Assembly: GCA_963832305.1 (NCBI GenBank) | Contig: CAWHTU010000006.1 | Span: 61,383 to 125,382 of the forward strand | From: Roseiarcus sp963832305 | Lineage (GTDB): Bacteria > Pseudomonadota > Alphaproteobacteria > Rhizobiales > Beijerinckiaceae | DNA: 64,000 nucleotides | Reading direction: 5' to 3' | Shown here: positions 45,928 to 55,868 of the stretch, piece after piece | Layout: the number at the start of each line of letters is the position of its first letter | Position numbering within the stretch: the first letter of the stretch is position 1 | The notes under the pieces: model-generated | Database searches by the model: none | Told to the model about the DNA's origin: nothing | Seen by the model: the letters and a program-made list of their open reading frames with translations, nothing else | Translations under genes and position numbers: made by a program

Positions 45928-47024
45928 TTACGCTTGACGAAAAGGGAGTTCAGCCGCTTCGCAGGCGGTCTGTGATCGAAAGTTCGAGAGCGCCACTCCG
46001 ACGAGTTGAACGCCTTTCGGCGACGGGAACACAGACCGGATCAGGTCTAGGGCGACCTGATTCAGCTTCTCCCTCGTTTGGATCGTCATTTCCATCGACC
46101 GGCTGCGAGTGGATATCTGAAAGTCGAACCATTTGATCTTCACCGTGACGGTCCGGCCATGAGAGCTCGTTTTCTCGCACCAAGCCCAGACCTCATCGGC
46201 CATCGCGATCACACCGGCCTCGATTTGAACGGGATCAATCCGGTCCTCCGGGAAAGTCGCCTCGGATCCCAAAGACTTTCGCTCTCTGTCAGGTTGAACG
46301 AGCCGGTCGTCCTGACCTCGCGCGATGTCGTGGTGCCAACTCCCCGCCTTGCCGAAGTGCTGCCGCAGAAAGGAAAAGGTTTGTCGCCGTAAATCCGCAC
46401 CCGTCTCAATGCCTAGCGCGGGCGTCCTGGCCGCGGTCTTTGGACCTACGCCGTGGAACTTCGCCACCGGTAGGGTCGCAACAAAGGCTTCCGACTGGCC
46501 GGGTAGGATCGCGAACTGGCCGTTTGGTTTGCGATAATCCGATGCGAGCTTGGCGAGGAACTTGTTGCAGGAGATTCCAGCCGAGGCTGTGAGCCTGGCT
46601 TCCTCGTAGATACGCGCCCTGATTTCCTTGACGGTCTCCCACGCAGTCGCGATGCCCTTGAGATTGTCGGTGACGTCCAGATAGGCTTCATCGAGGGAGA
46701 GCGGTTCGACCAACCGAGTGTAGCGCTTGAAGATCGCGTGAATTTGTCTGGACACTTCGCGGTAAACGTCGAACCTCGGCGGGACAAACACGAGTTCGGC
46801 GCACTTCCGAATCGCGACGGTTGAACGGCATCGCCGAGCGATCTCCGAAACTTCGCGCTTCGTAGCTCGCCGCAGCGACGACGCCGCGTTTGGCCGGATA
46901 GCCGACCGCCACCGGCTTGCCATTGAAGCCGGCTCGTCGCGCTGTTCAACGGACGCATAAACGCGTCCATGTCGACGTGGATGATCTTGCGAATCCGCCC
47001 TTGGTCTATCAAAGGATGTGGCAC
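45928..47024 (-). pseudogene. dinB: DNA polymerase IV (DinB), several frameshifts
   Basis: DinB is a Y-family translesion polymerase. From the ATG at 47024 the frame reads RKIIHVDMDAF, the first metal-binding motif, then shifts to YASVEQRDEP, again to GYPAKRGVVAAASYEARSFG, and again to the long intact part from about 46810. That part has EPLSLDEAYLDVT with the catalytic Asp-Glu, ISCNKFLAKLASD, and the little-finger domain to the stop. Four frame changes lie within about 180 bases (about 46800-47000). Rejoined length is about 365 residues. Loss of this N-terminal part would abolish activity. Confidence 0.8.
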
Positions 47025-47227
47025 CTAGCTGCGACGTCGACAACCTCAAATCGAATCGGCTCAACGCGGGCTACGACGATGTAGCACCGTCGATCGTCCG
47101 TCCTTGCGGCGACCAGCTTCTGCGCGACGAAATCGAAGCGAACTTGAGCGATGCCGCGGCGCTCCGCGGTGAAGTTGAATCCCCTGAAATCCGCCCGGTC
47201 CAATAGAGTTGAGGCGGCTTGGTCCAT
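47009..47227 (-). CDS. Possible small protein upstream of dinB
   Basis: A 72-codon frame from the ATG at 47227 ends 15 bases inside the start of dinB. Its composition (alternating charged and hydrophobic residues such as FDFVAQKLVAARTDD and VARVEPIRFEVVDVAA) is more protein-like than the opposite strand. I do not recognise a family. The overlap with dinB would fit coupled translation, but it could also be chance. Confidence 0.25.
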   Translation of the reverse strand: MDQAASTLLDRADFRGFNFTAERRGIAQVRFDFVAQKLVAARTDDRRCYIVVARVEPIRFEVVDVAARCHIL

Positions 47228-47368
47228 ACCAACGTTTGGGTTCGCACAACCAACGCACGACCCACGCCTACCAACGTACGATAAAGAAATACGCTGCACA
47301 CGGCTAAATTCGTTGCCGAGACCGCGATTGGATCGCGAGCCTTTCGAGCAATAGCCCCCGGTCAATCG

Positions 47369-47857
47369 ATGAGCGATTCCTCTGCAATCCGGATTGTTCA
47401 CCCTTCTCAATTCGATAAGGGCACGCTGCAGACGCCCGGCTCGGAGCGCCAAGCCGCGATTGCGCCGCAACTCGGCGTCCAGTCGATGATGTGGGGCGGC
47501 TTGTTCGAGGTAAAGCCGGGCGCCCGGACGGGGATTCACCATCATGGCGTGCAACAGACCATCGCATACGTTTTGTCGGGCGTGTGTGAAGTGCGGTGGG
47601 GCTTGGACGGCGAATTCGCAGCGAGTGCGGAGGCCGGCGATTTCATTCACGTTCCAGCGTTCTTGCTACACATGGAAATCAATCCGTCGAGTTCGCGACC
47701 CTTCCGATGGGTGGTGGTGAGGAGCACGTCGACTCCGATCGTGGTCAATCTTCCAGAGGATACGTGGCGATCGTTCTCAGACGCCGGGAACGTCGCTGCC
47801 GGCCAGCCGTTTACAGGGAACGGATCGATCACCAACGAAGGCGCCTGTCATGGATGA
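47369..47857 (+). CDS. Cytoplasmic cupin-domain protein
   Basis: The 162-residue protein is a single-domain cupin with GIHHHGVQQTIAYVLSGVCEV (first motif with three histidines) and EAGDFIHVPAFLLHMEIN (second motif), a likely metal site. No signal peptide is visible. The start of paoA overlaps its last codons (ATG 47850, stop 47855-47857), so it is translated with the aldehyde oxidoreductase and may modify or sense the same small molecule. Confidence 0.88.
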   Translation: MSDSSAIRIVHPSQFDKGTLQTPGSERQAAIAPQLGVQSMMWGGLFEVKPGARTGIHHHGVQQTIAYVLSGVCEVRWGLDGEFAASAEAGDFIHVPAFLLHMEINPSSSRPFRWVVVRSTSTPIVVNLPEDTWRSFSDAGNVAAGQPFTGNGSITNEGACHG

Positions 47858-48506
47858 AAAGGAACACCGAGGTTTTCGGATCAGCCGCCGAGCGGTTTTA
47901 GAGTCCGGAACCGTCACAGCGGCCTTCATGCTTGGCGGGTTTCCGCAGATCGCGCTAGCCGATGAGACATCCGACGCCGAGACGACGATCAGTCCAATAA
48001 ACGTCGATCTTCAAGTTAACGGCCTGCTCCACAGTCTGACGCTCGATCCGAGGACAACGCTTCTCGATGCTTTGCGTGAACATCTCGCGCTGACAGGATC
48101 CAAGAAGGGTTGCGACCATGGCCAGTGTGGCGCATGCACGGTGTTGCTGGACGGCCGCCGTATCAACTCCTGCCTGACGCTCGCCGCGATGCATGACGGC
48201 CAATCGATCACCACGATCGAGGAACTCGCCGTCGGTGAATCGCTGCACCCGCTGCAGGCGGCCTTTGTCGAGCACGACGGCTTTCAATGCGGGTATTGCA
48301 CGTCAGGACAGATCTGTTCCGCTGTCGGCATGCTCAGCGAGAGCCGCGCAGGCGCACCAAGCTACGTCACTGAGAATCTGGCGGAAGCCCAACCGGCATT
48401 GACCGATGCGGAGATCCGCGAACGAATGAGCGGCAATATCTGCCGCTGCGCCGCCTACCCGAACATTGTGGCCGCCATAAAACAAGCCGCAGGAGCGCCC
48501 ACATGA
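47850..48506 (+). CDS. paoA: Aldehyde oxidoreductase FeS subunit PaoA
   Basis: This is the two-[2Fe-2S] subunit of a periplasmic molybdenum aldehyde oxidoreductase. A Tat signal (ISRRAVLESGTVTAAF) leads the 218-residue chain. The plant-type cluster has Cys88, Cys93, Cys96 and Cys108 (GCDHGQCGACTVL), and the second cluster Cys147, Cys150, Cys198 and Cys200 (QCGYC and NICRC). The Tat signal on this subunit carries the folded complex across the membrane. The stop overlaps the paoB start (ATGA). Confidence 0.93.
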   Translation: MDEKEHRGFRISRRAVLESGTVTAAFMLGGFPQIALADETSDAETTISPINVDLQVNGLLHSLTLDPRTTLLDALREHLALTGSKKGCDHGQCGACTVLLDGRRINSCLTLAAMHDGQSITTIEELAVGESLHPLQAAFVEHDGFQCGYCTSGQICSAVGMLSESRAGAPSYVTENLAEAQPALTDAEIRERMSGNICRCAAYPNIVAAIKQAAGAPT

Positions 48507-49483
48507 AGGCCTTCACCTACGAGCGCGCGAATTCGATGGCCCAGGCAGCAACCGCCTCGACCAAGCCCGGGGCAAAAATTATCGCGGGAGGAACGAACCT
48601 GCTCGACTTGATGAAGCTGCAAGTTGAGACGCCGACCCATCTCGTCGATATCAATCGTCTTCCATTAGACAAGATCGAAGATACACCGGAAGGGGGCGTG
48701 CGCATCGGAGCGACGGTAAGGAATAGCGATCTGGCGGCCGACCAGCGCGTGCGGCAACGCTACGGGGTCCTCAGTCGGGCATTGCTATCAGGCGCCAGCG
48801 CGCAATTGCGGAACAAAGCGACGACCGGCGGCAACTTGCTGCAGCGAACGCGCTGCACTTATTTCTACGATGTAACGAAGCCCTGCAACAAGCGCGAACC
48901 TGGCTCGGGCTGCGCGGCGCTGGAAGGTTTCAATCGGATGCACGCCATACTCGGCGCCAGCGACCAGTGCATCGCCGTCAACCCGCCCGACATGGCTGTC
49001 GCGTTCAGGGCGCTCGACGCCCAGGTCGAGACGGTCGACGCCCAGAACACGACGCGCGTCATTCCAATTGCGAAGTTTTATCGCCTGCCGGGTGACACGC
49101 CTCAGATCGAGACGACCTTGAGTCGGGGCGAGATCATCACCGCCGTCACCCTGCCACCGCCGCCTACAGGCAAGCAGATCTATCGAAAAGTCCGAGACCG
49201 GGCGTCATATGCTTTCGCTCTGGTTTCCGTCGCCGCCATCGTGGACGCCGCGGGCGGAAAAATCCGTTCGGCGCGTCTCGCGTTTGGCGGCCTCGCGCCC
49301 GAGCCCTGGCGCGTCGCATCGGCGGAGGAGCGCCTGGTCGAGGCGCCGGCGAGCGAGGAGACCTTTGCCACCTTCGCATCCGACGTTTTGGCCGGAGCCC
49401 GCGGTTTTGGAGGCAATGACTTCAAAATCCCGCTCACGCGCCGAACGCTCCGCGCCGTTATGATCGAAGCTAGTCTGACCTGA
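48503..49483 (+). CDS. paoB: Aldehyde oxidoreductase FAD subunit PaoB
   Basis: The 326-residue FAD-binding subunit has the flavin motif IIAGGTNLLDLMKLQ and ATTGGNLLQRTRC. The insert RTRCTYFYDVTKPCNKREPG with four cysteines is the extra [4Fe-4S] site known from E. coli PaoB and absent from plain xanthine dehydrogenases, so the PaoABC assignment is firm. Start overlaps paoA; paoC follows after 13 bases with its own ribosome site. Confidence 0.93.
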   Translation: MKAFTYERANSMAQAATASTKPGAKIIAGGTNLLDLMKLQVETPTHLVDINRLPLDKIEDTPEGGVRIGATVRNSDLAADQRVRQRYGVLSRALLSGASAQLRNKATTGGNLLQRTRCTYFYDVTKPCNKREPGSGCAALEGFNRMHAILGASDQCIAVNPPDMAVAFRALDAQVETVDAQNTTRVIPIAKFYRLPGDTPQIETTLSRGEIITAVTLPPPPTGKQIYRKVRDRASYAFALVSVAAIVDAAGGKIRSARLAFGGLAPEPWRVASAEERLVEAPASEETFATFASDVLAGARGFGGNDFKIPLTRRTLRAVMIEASLT

Positions 49484-49496
49484 GGAGGCAAACCCA

Positions 49497-51704
49497 ATGG
49501 AAATGGACGCTCCGATAGGATCAAACGCGCTCGATGTCGCTGCGCAGGGCGTGGTCGGCAAGCCGCTCGATCGCGTCGACGGACGGCTGAAGGTCACCGG
49601 CGGCGCTCGCTACGCGTACGAGTTCGAGCAGGGCCCGAAGACAGCCTATGGCGTCCTCGTGGAAGCATCGATCGGTAAGGGACGAATCAAGTCGATCAAT
49701 ACGGGTTCGGCGGAGCGCGCGCCGGGCGTCATCCTGGTGCTGACCTATCGAAATGCGCCAGAGCAGGGCGCAGGCAATCATCACGTGGCCCACCCCGTGC
49801 TCTCAAGCCCGGAAGTCCTGTATTATGGCTTGCCGGTCGCGTTCGTAGTGGCCGAGACTTTCGAGGAAGCCACAGCGGCCGCCTACCTTGTGCGCGTAAA
49901 CTATGACGGCGCGTCTGGAAGATACACCTTGCGCAGCGGCCTCGGTGAGGCGCGCATGCCGCAGGAAGGCCCCCCGCCCGATAGCGCGGTGGGTGATTTC
50001 ACCGGCGCTTTCGCCACGGCGCCTGTGCAACTCGACGTCACTTACACCACGCCCTTGCAAAGTCACGCCATGATGGAGCCCCACGCCACGCTGGCCATGT
50101 GGAAGGGGGATAACCTCATCCTTCACACTTCCAACCAGATGCTGAATCAGGGGCGCGAGGCGGTCGCCAGGACCCTCGAGATTCCGGTCGAGAACGTCCG
50201 TCTCGTCAGCCCGTTCATCGGCGGCGGGTTTGGCTCCAAGCTTTGGGTCAACGCCGACGCCATTTTGGCGGCGATCGCTGCGCGTCAGCTCAACCGGCCG
50301 GTTAAGACGGCGCTGACGCGTCAGCAGGTGTTCCATGTCACGACGCACCGTTCGGACACCATTCAACGCATCCGCCTGGGCACGGATCGAAACGGCCGCA
50401 TTCTTGCGATCGGCCACGATGTGTTTTCGGGCAACCTCTGGAGCGAGCAGAACTACGAGGGCGCGGCCTTACAGACGCGGACGCTCTACGCCGGCGACAA
50501 CCGATTGACCAGGCATCGTCTGACGCCTCTAGACATGCCGGTCGCTTCGTCGATGCGCGCCCCCGGAGAGGCCGTCGGTCTGCTGGCTTTGGAATGCGCC
50601 ATGGACGAGCTCGCCGAGAAGCTGGACCTCGACCCGATCGAGCTGCGGATGCGCAACGAGCCGCCGGAGGATCCGGAAAAGCACATTCCCTATTCGAGCC
50701 GTCACCTCATTCGCTGCTTTGAGGAGGGAGCACGCCGGTTCGGTTGGGACCTGCGGAATCCAAAGCCAGGCCAGTCGCTGGACAGGCGTTGGCTCGTCGG
50801 AATGGGCGTGGCTGCCGCCACACGCGGGAACCCGCTGGAACTGTCCAAGGCCAACGTGCGGCTTGGCCCGGACGGTCTGGTCGTTGTTCGCATGGCGATG
50901 ACCGATATCGGTACGGGGACTTACACCATTCTGACCCAGATAGCAGCCGAGATGCTCGGCCTGCCACCGGAACAAGTTCGAGTGGAATTGGGCGACACCA
51001 ACTTTCCGTACGCGTCGGGCTCGGGCGGCTCCTTTGGCGCGGCCAGTTCGGGCTCGGCCCTGTTCGACGCCTGCAATCATTTGAGAGCAAAGTTGGCCCA
51101 GCTCGCCGATGTGGACCCCAATGCGGCCCGCTTCGGCGACGGCCGGATTGAAGCCGCTGGGCAATCCAGGCAGCTCGTAGACATCGTCGGCCCGGAAGGC
51201 ATCGAGGCAGACGGCGAGATCAGACCCGGCGCCATGAGCACCGAATTCTCGCAACAATCCTATGGCGCGCACTTTGCCGAAGTCGGCGTTGATATCGACA
51301 CAGGCGAGGTTCGGCTGAGACGCATGTTGGGCGTCTTTACCGCTGGCCGTATCCTGAACGAGAAGACGGCGCGATCCCAGGCGATCGGCGGCATGATCTT
51401 TGGCATCGGCGCCGCCCTCGAAGAAGCGTTGATCCTCGATCCCCGCTTCGGCTGCTACGTAAACGACGACCTCGCCGGATACCACGTTCCGGTCCACGCC
51501 GATGTGCCCAATGTCGACGCGATTTTCCTTCCCGAGCTCGACGCCAAATCCAATCCTCTGAAAAGCAAGGGCATCGGCGAACTGGGAATCTGCGGCGCAG
51601 GCGCATCGATCGCCAACGCGATCTACAACGCCTGCGGCGTGCGCGTCCGCGACTATCCGATAACCCTCGACAAGTTGATTTCGGAACTCCCGACGCGAGC
51701 ATGA
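49497..51704 (+). CDS. paoC: Aldehyde oxidoreductase Mo subunit PaoC
   Basis: The 735-residue catalytic subunit binds molybdopterin cytosine dinucleotide and oxidises aldehydes to acids. SPFIGGGFGSKLW, the MRAPGEA turn and the C-terminal GIGELGICGAG with the catalytic base Glu695 are all in place. AGG-rich sequence precedes the ATG. In E. coli the complex needs the chaperone PaoD for cofactor sulfuration; no paoD is in the window, so it must come from elsewhere. Confidence 0.94.
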   Translation: MEMDAPIGSNALDVAAQGVVGKPLDRVDGRLKVTGGARYAYEFEQGPKTAYGVLVEASIGKGRIKSINTGSAERAPGVILVLTYRNAPEQGAGNHHVAHPVLSSPEVLYYGLPVAFVVAETFEEATAAAYLVRVNYDGASGRYTLRSGLGEARMPQEGPPPDSAVGDFTGAFATAPVQLDVTYTTPLQSHAMMEPHATLAMWKGDNLILHTSNQMLNQGREAVARTLEIPVENVRLVSPFIGGGFGSKLWVNADAILAAIAARQLNRPVKTALTRQQVFHVTTHRSDTIQRIRLGTDRNGRILAIGHDVFSGNLWSEQNYEGAALQTRTLYAGDNRLTRHRLTPLDMPVASSMRAPGEAVGLLALECAMDELAEKLDLDPIELRMRNEPPEDPEKHIPYSSRHLIRCFEEGARRFGWDLRNPKPGQSLDRRWLVGMGVAAATRGNPLELSKANVRLGPDGLVVVRMAMTDIGTGTYTILTQIAAEMLGLPPEQVRVELGDTNFPYASGSGGSFGAASSGSALFDACNHLRAKLAQLADVDPNAARFGDGRIEAAGQSRQLVDIVGPEGIEADGEIRPGAMSTEFSQQSYGAHFAEVGVDIDTGEVRLRRMLGVFTAGRILNEKTARSQAIGGMIFGIGAALEEALILDPRFGCYVNDDLAGYHVPVHADVPNVDAIFLPELDAKSNPLKSKGIGELGICGAGASIANAIYNACGVRVRDYPITLDKLISELPTRA

Positions 51705-51881
51705 GAGTCCAGCACAAAAGCAGGTCCTCATGTTGGACAAGGCCCGACCTCGGCCTGACCCAGACAGAAGCTACGTCGATGGAGCACTCCGTGATGGATA
51801 TGAAAGACCGAGAAGTGGTCGACCACGGCGGAAGATCCCGTTGGCCTGATCGTACGGCAAAAGGACCCGAACAATCTCGAA

Positions 51882-52898
51882 ATGCCTTTCGATCAGCTCG
51901 GCAATTTCATCACACCTTCGGAGCTGTTCTACATCCGCAGCCATTTCCCCGCTCCTGAACTCGACCCGGACGCGTTTCGATTGTCGATACGGGGCGCGGT
52001 ACGGAACGAGCTAAGCCTGAGCTACGCCGATATCCGCGCCATGCCTTCACGGACATCCGTCGCCACACTGGAATGCGCCGGTAACAGCCGGGTATTCCTG
52101 ACGCCGCCGTGCCCCGGCGCGCAATGGGAACTCGGCGCAGTCGGCAATGCGGAATGGACCGGCGTTCCGCTGTCCGTGCTGCTGGAAAACGCCGGACTGG
52201 CCGATCGGGTGTGCGACATCGTTTTGGAAGGCGCCGACCGCGGCGTGCCGACGGAAGAGCCCAAGCCGCCGGGTCGAATCTCCTATGCCCGCAGTATCCC
52301 GCGGGCGCGGGCGGTGGAACCCGATGTTCTCATCGCTTACCATATGAACGGGCAGGATCTTACGCCGGACCACGGATACCCGCTGCGTGCTATCGTTCCC
52401 GGCTATTACGGCATGTCGTCGGTCAAGTGGTTGACCGATATCGTCGCCGCCACACAGCCGTTTCAGGGATACTGGCAAACTTCAGACTACGGCTATTGGG
52501 ATGATTTCGAAGGGATACCCATTCGCCGCCCGCTCGCGGAAATGAAACTGAAGTCGCAGATCGCCCGTCCCCATGTGTACGAGCGGCTTCCACCTGGTCG
52601 CCCCTACACTATTTTTGGCGCCGCTTGGGCCGGGGACACCAATGTCACTGAAATATGGATCAGCCTCGATGGCCGTGCATCGTGGGTTCAGGGCGATTTC
52701 ATCGATCCGATAAGGCCTCACGCCTGGCGCCGCTGGAAATACGATTGGATTACGCCGGTACAACAGGGCCGCTATACGCTCTTGGCGCGTGCAACGGGAG
52801 CAGACCAACGGACCCAGCCAGACGGTCACAATCCCAATTTTGGCAGCTATGTGATCGATTACCCGCTGCCAATCGAGGTCTTTGTAGCTGGACTTTGA
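51882..52898 (+). CDS. Sulfite-oxidase-fold molybdoprotein, N-terminus out of frame
   Basis: The protein has the oxidoreductase molybdopterin-binding domain (IRGAVRNELSLSYADIRAM, then TLECAGNSR with the Mo ligand Cys65) and the C-terminal Mo-co dimerisation domain (VTEIWISLDGRASWVQGDF, WRRWKYDW), as in sulfite oxidases and plant-type sulfite:oxygen oxidoreductases. Conserved residues GLIVRQKDPNNLE precede the ATG at 51882 in frame but have no start, and an ATG at 51795 lies in another frame, so one base may be missing near 51840. No signal peptide can be seen. It follows paoC by about 180 bases. Confidence 0.87.
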   Translation: MPFDQLGNFITPSELFYIRSHFPAPELDPDAFRLSIRGAVRNELSLSYADIRAMPSRTSVATLECAGNSRVFLTPPCPGAQWELGAVGNAEWTGVPLSVLLENAGLADRVCDIVLEGADRGVPTEEPKPPGRISYARSIPRARAVEPDVLIAYHMNGQDLTPDHGYPLRAIVPGYYGMSSVKWLTDIVAATQPFQGYWQTSDYGYWDDFEGIPIRRPLAEMKLKSQIARPHVYERLPPGRPYTIFGAAWAGDTNVTEIWISLDGRASWVQGDFIDPIRPHAWRRWKYDWITPVQQGRYTLLARATGADQRTQPDGHNPNFGSYVIDYPLPIEVFVAGL

Positions 52899-53366
52899 AT
52901 CGGGCGCGACTCCGACGGGCATCACGGGATGGATGGACGGCGCCTCGGGCATGAGCGTGCAACGATGGGCCGTTGTCATTTCCTAGTCCCTACGAGCGCG
53001 TATTCGGCCGTTCGATGACGAAGAAACCAAACAACATGAGCGGCGCTCGAGGCGCGGACGAGCCACCTCCGCTCGCCGTTAAACCAACGTTTCGTAGCTC
53101 GTATCCGTTGAGATGAAGCGACCAAACGTGCGTGCCATGGAGCGCGCCGAACGGCATGCGTTAAGTTCGCGCAGCAGCACAGGAGAAAAACTCGTGGTCA
53201 TGTGCGGCCACCGCCGCTCGCCTGCCAGCGAGAGCAAGATCCGTGACCACACGGCCTCGGCTCGGCGCTGGCGCCCGACTGTCAACTCGTCGGTAAGCTC
53301 GCAGAGCCGAGGGCCCAAGGGCGCTGATAGCGCCAGATGGCCAAATGTTTTTGTCCGGAGACCGAA
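52899..53366. other. Gap without a clear gene
   Basis: The 468 bases between the sulfite-oxidase-like gene and the aquaporin-family gene have no convincing coding frame; the long frame starting at 53113 is only the out-of-phase lead-in to the channel gene. A purine-rich GTCCGGAGACC stands just before the channel start. Confidence 0.5.
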
Positions 53367-54108
53367 ATGCAAAACCATCTTTCCGCCAGGCTCCTTGCGG
53401 AGTTCATCGGCACCTTCGCATTCGTGTTCATCGGCGCCGGCGCCGCCGGCAGTGGTCGGGACCGGCGCCGGCTTCAGCGGCATCGCCGCCATCGCCTTTG
53501 CCCACGGCCTGACCATCATGGTCTTCGCCTTCGCCTACGGCAATCTGTCCGGGGCCCACTTCAATCCGGCGGTCACCGTCGGCGTGCTGGCCGCCCGGAC
53601 CATGTCGTTGGGCGAAGCGATCGCCTACGTCATCAGCCAGCTCGTGGCCGGCGTCGCCGCCGCGTTCCTTTTGCGGGCGGTGCTGGGCGGCGTCGCCACC
53701 GGCCTCGGGCGGCCCGAGCTCGCGCAGGGCGTCGCTCTTGGCGCAACGACCCTGACGATCACGCCCCAAGCCGGGTTCGTGATCGAAGCGGTGCTTGGTT
53801 TCTTCCTCGTGATCGTCGTGCTGAGGACCGCAATCGCCAATAGCGCCGGCAATCTCGCGCCGATCGCTATCGGAATGACCGTGACTTTCGACATCATGAT
53901 GGGTGGCGCTCTGACCGGCGCCAACTTCAACCCGGCGATTTCGTTAGGGCCGATGGTTGCGACTGACAACTTCGCCAATGCCTGGCTCTACGTAACCGCT
54001 CCGATCGCCGGCGCTATCGTTGCGGCATCAGTCCACGAAGGCCTGAAACTGCTTACAGAGCAGCGGACTGCGCCGCCCCGGCGTACCGCGGCCGCCCCTG
54101 CGGAGTAG
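53367..54108 (+). pseudogene. Aquaporin-family (MIP) channel, one frameshift
   Basis: The N-terminus ARLLAEFIGTFAFVFIGAGAA opens helix 1; near 53445 the frame changes and continues VVGTGAGFSGIAAIAFAHGL. Both half-helix motifs are present: HFNPAVTVG and NFNPAISLG, in a chain of six membrane helices and about 247 residues after rejoining. The selectivity residues suggest a water or small neutral solute channel; H2O2 is possible. A catalase gene follows about 110 bases downstream, in the same direction. Confidence 0.85.
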
Positions 54109-54217
54109 TCCGCTCAGCCGTCGCGCTTCGAGGAGGCCGGAGCGCGCCGCGCCTCATCTCGAAGTCAACAGACCCTCGTCACCGCTCTCACTCACGCCAA
54201 CCAATGGAGCCGCCACC

Positions 54218-55687
54218 ATGACGAACGACAGCCACAAGCCGACGACAACCGACGCCGGCATTCCAGTCACCAGCGATGAGCACTCGCTCACCGTCGGCCC
54301 CGACGGTCCGATCCTGCTGCACGATCACTATCTCATCGAGCAGATGGCGAACTGGAACCGGGAGCGGGTTCCAGAGCGGCAGCCGCACGCCAAGGGAAGC
54401 GGCGCGTTTGGCCGTTTCGAGGTCACCAAGGACGTCAGCCAATACACCAAGGCCGCTGTGTTTCAGCCAGGCGTAAAGACCGACATGCTGGCGCGGTTTT
54501 CAACCGTCGCGGGCGAGCGCGGCAGCCCCGACACGTGGCGCGATCCGCGGGGGTTCGCGTTGAAGTTCTACACAAGCCAGGGCAACTACGACATGGTCGG
54601 GAACGACACGCCGGTATTCTTCATCCGCGATCCGATGAAGTTCCAACACTTCATCCGTTCCCAGAAGCGCCGCGCCGACAGCAACCTGCGCGACCATGAC
54701 ATGCAGTGGGACTTCTGGACACTGTCCCCGGAGTCGGCTCACATGGTGACCTGGTTGATGGGCGACCGGGGCATTCCGAAGTCCTGGCGGCAGATGGACG
54801 GCTTTTCCAGCCACACCTACATGTGGGTCAACGCCAAGGGCCAGAAGTTTTGGGTGAAATACCATTTCAAGACCGAGCAGGGCATCGACTTCCTGACTCA
54901 GGCGGAGGCTGACCGGCTGGCCGGCGTCGACGGCGACTACCATACCCGCGACCTCTATGAGGCGATCGAGCGCGGGGAGTATCCGAGTTGGACTCTCAGA
55001 ATGCAGATCATGCCGTTCGACGAGGCCAAGAGCTATCGCTTCAACCCGTTCGACCTGACCAAGGTCTGGCCGCACGCGGACTATCCCCTAATCGAAGTCG
55101 GCCGGATGACGCTGAACCGCAATCCGACCGACAATCACACCGAAATCGAGCAGGCTGCCTTCGATGTCAGTAACCTCGTGCCGGGGATCGGTCCCAGTCC
55201 CGATAAAATGCTGCTGGGCCGGATTTTTTCTTATGCCGACGCGCACCGTGCCCGCATTGGCGTCAACTACAAGCAGATCCCCGTCAATCGACCCAAGGTC
55301 CCGGTGCATAGCTACAGCAAGGACGGAAGAATGCGCGTCGAGAACGTAGCCGACCCGGTGTACGCGCCGAACTCCAAGGGCGGACCAAAAGCCGATCCCG
55401 TACAATATCCTCAAGTCGAGGTGTGGGGCGCGAGCGGCGAGTTCATCCATGCCGCTTACACGAAGCGGAAGGACGACGACGACTTCGGTCAGGCCGGAAC
55501 CCTGGTGCGCAAGGTCATGGACAACGCCGCACGCGACCGGCTGGTCTCCAACGTCGTCGGCCACCTCAAGGACGGAGTGAAAGAGCCCGTACTATCCCGT
55601 GCGTTCGAGTATTGGCGCAGCATCGACAAGACGGTCGGCGACCGTATCGCCAGCGGCGTCAAAGGCGCACGGATCGCAGCTGAATAA
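54218..55687 (+). CDS. Catalase, small-subunit type
   Basis: The 489-residue heme catalase breaks H2O2 to water and O2. The distal His57 lies in RQPHAKGSGAFG, the distal Asn in MVGNDTPVFF, and the proximal Tyr in GRIFSYADAHRARIG. The length and absence of the large C-terminal domain place it in the small-subunit (KatA-like) catalases. There is no export signal. It is close to the channel gene and ends before the second cupin, and is in one direction with the paoABC block. Confidence 0.96.
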   Translation: MTNDSHKPTTTDAGIPVTSDEHSLTVGPDGPILLHDHYLIEQMANWNRERVPERQPHAKGSGAFGRFEVTKDVSQYTKAAVFQPGVKTDMLARFSTVAGERGSPDTWRDPRGFALKFYTSQGNYDMVGNDTPVFFIRDPMKFQHFIRSQKRRADSNLRDHDMQWDFWTLSPESAHMVTWLMGDRGIPKSWRQMDGFSSHTYMWVNAKGQKFWVKYHFKTEQGIDFLTQAEADRLAGVDGDYHTRDLYEAIERGEYPSWTLRMQIMPFDEAKSYRFNPFDLTKVWPHADYPLIEVGRMTLNRNPTDNHTEIEQAAFDVSNLVPGIGPSPDKMLLGRIFSYADAHRARIGVNYKQIPVNRPKVPVHSYSKDGRMRVENVADPVYAPNSKGGPKADPVQYPQVEVWGASGEFIHAAYTKRKDDDDFGQAGTLVRKVMDNAARDRLVSNVVGHLKDGVKEPVLSRAFEYWRSIDKTVGDRIASGVKGARIAAE

Positions 55688-55868
55688 GGGCGCAGGAGGC
55701 TTCGCACCGAAATACAAGTCGATGCAGGTGGAAGGGTAGGTGGCTAAATCGCTTGCCCTTTCACCCATCAAATCGCGGTGCGAGATCATGGTCGATACTG
55801 GTCTCCTACGAATCAGTATTCTGCCTGCGGCGAAGTGCCCGCAGGCCGCGGATCAGGGAGGTCCTCCA

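Noticed and set aside
53113..53440. N-terminal extension of the aquaporin-family protein
   Set aside because: The extension is basic and not conserved; the real helix 1 lies in another frame from 53367 behind a ribosome site.
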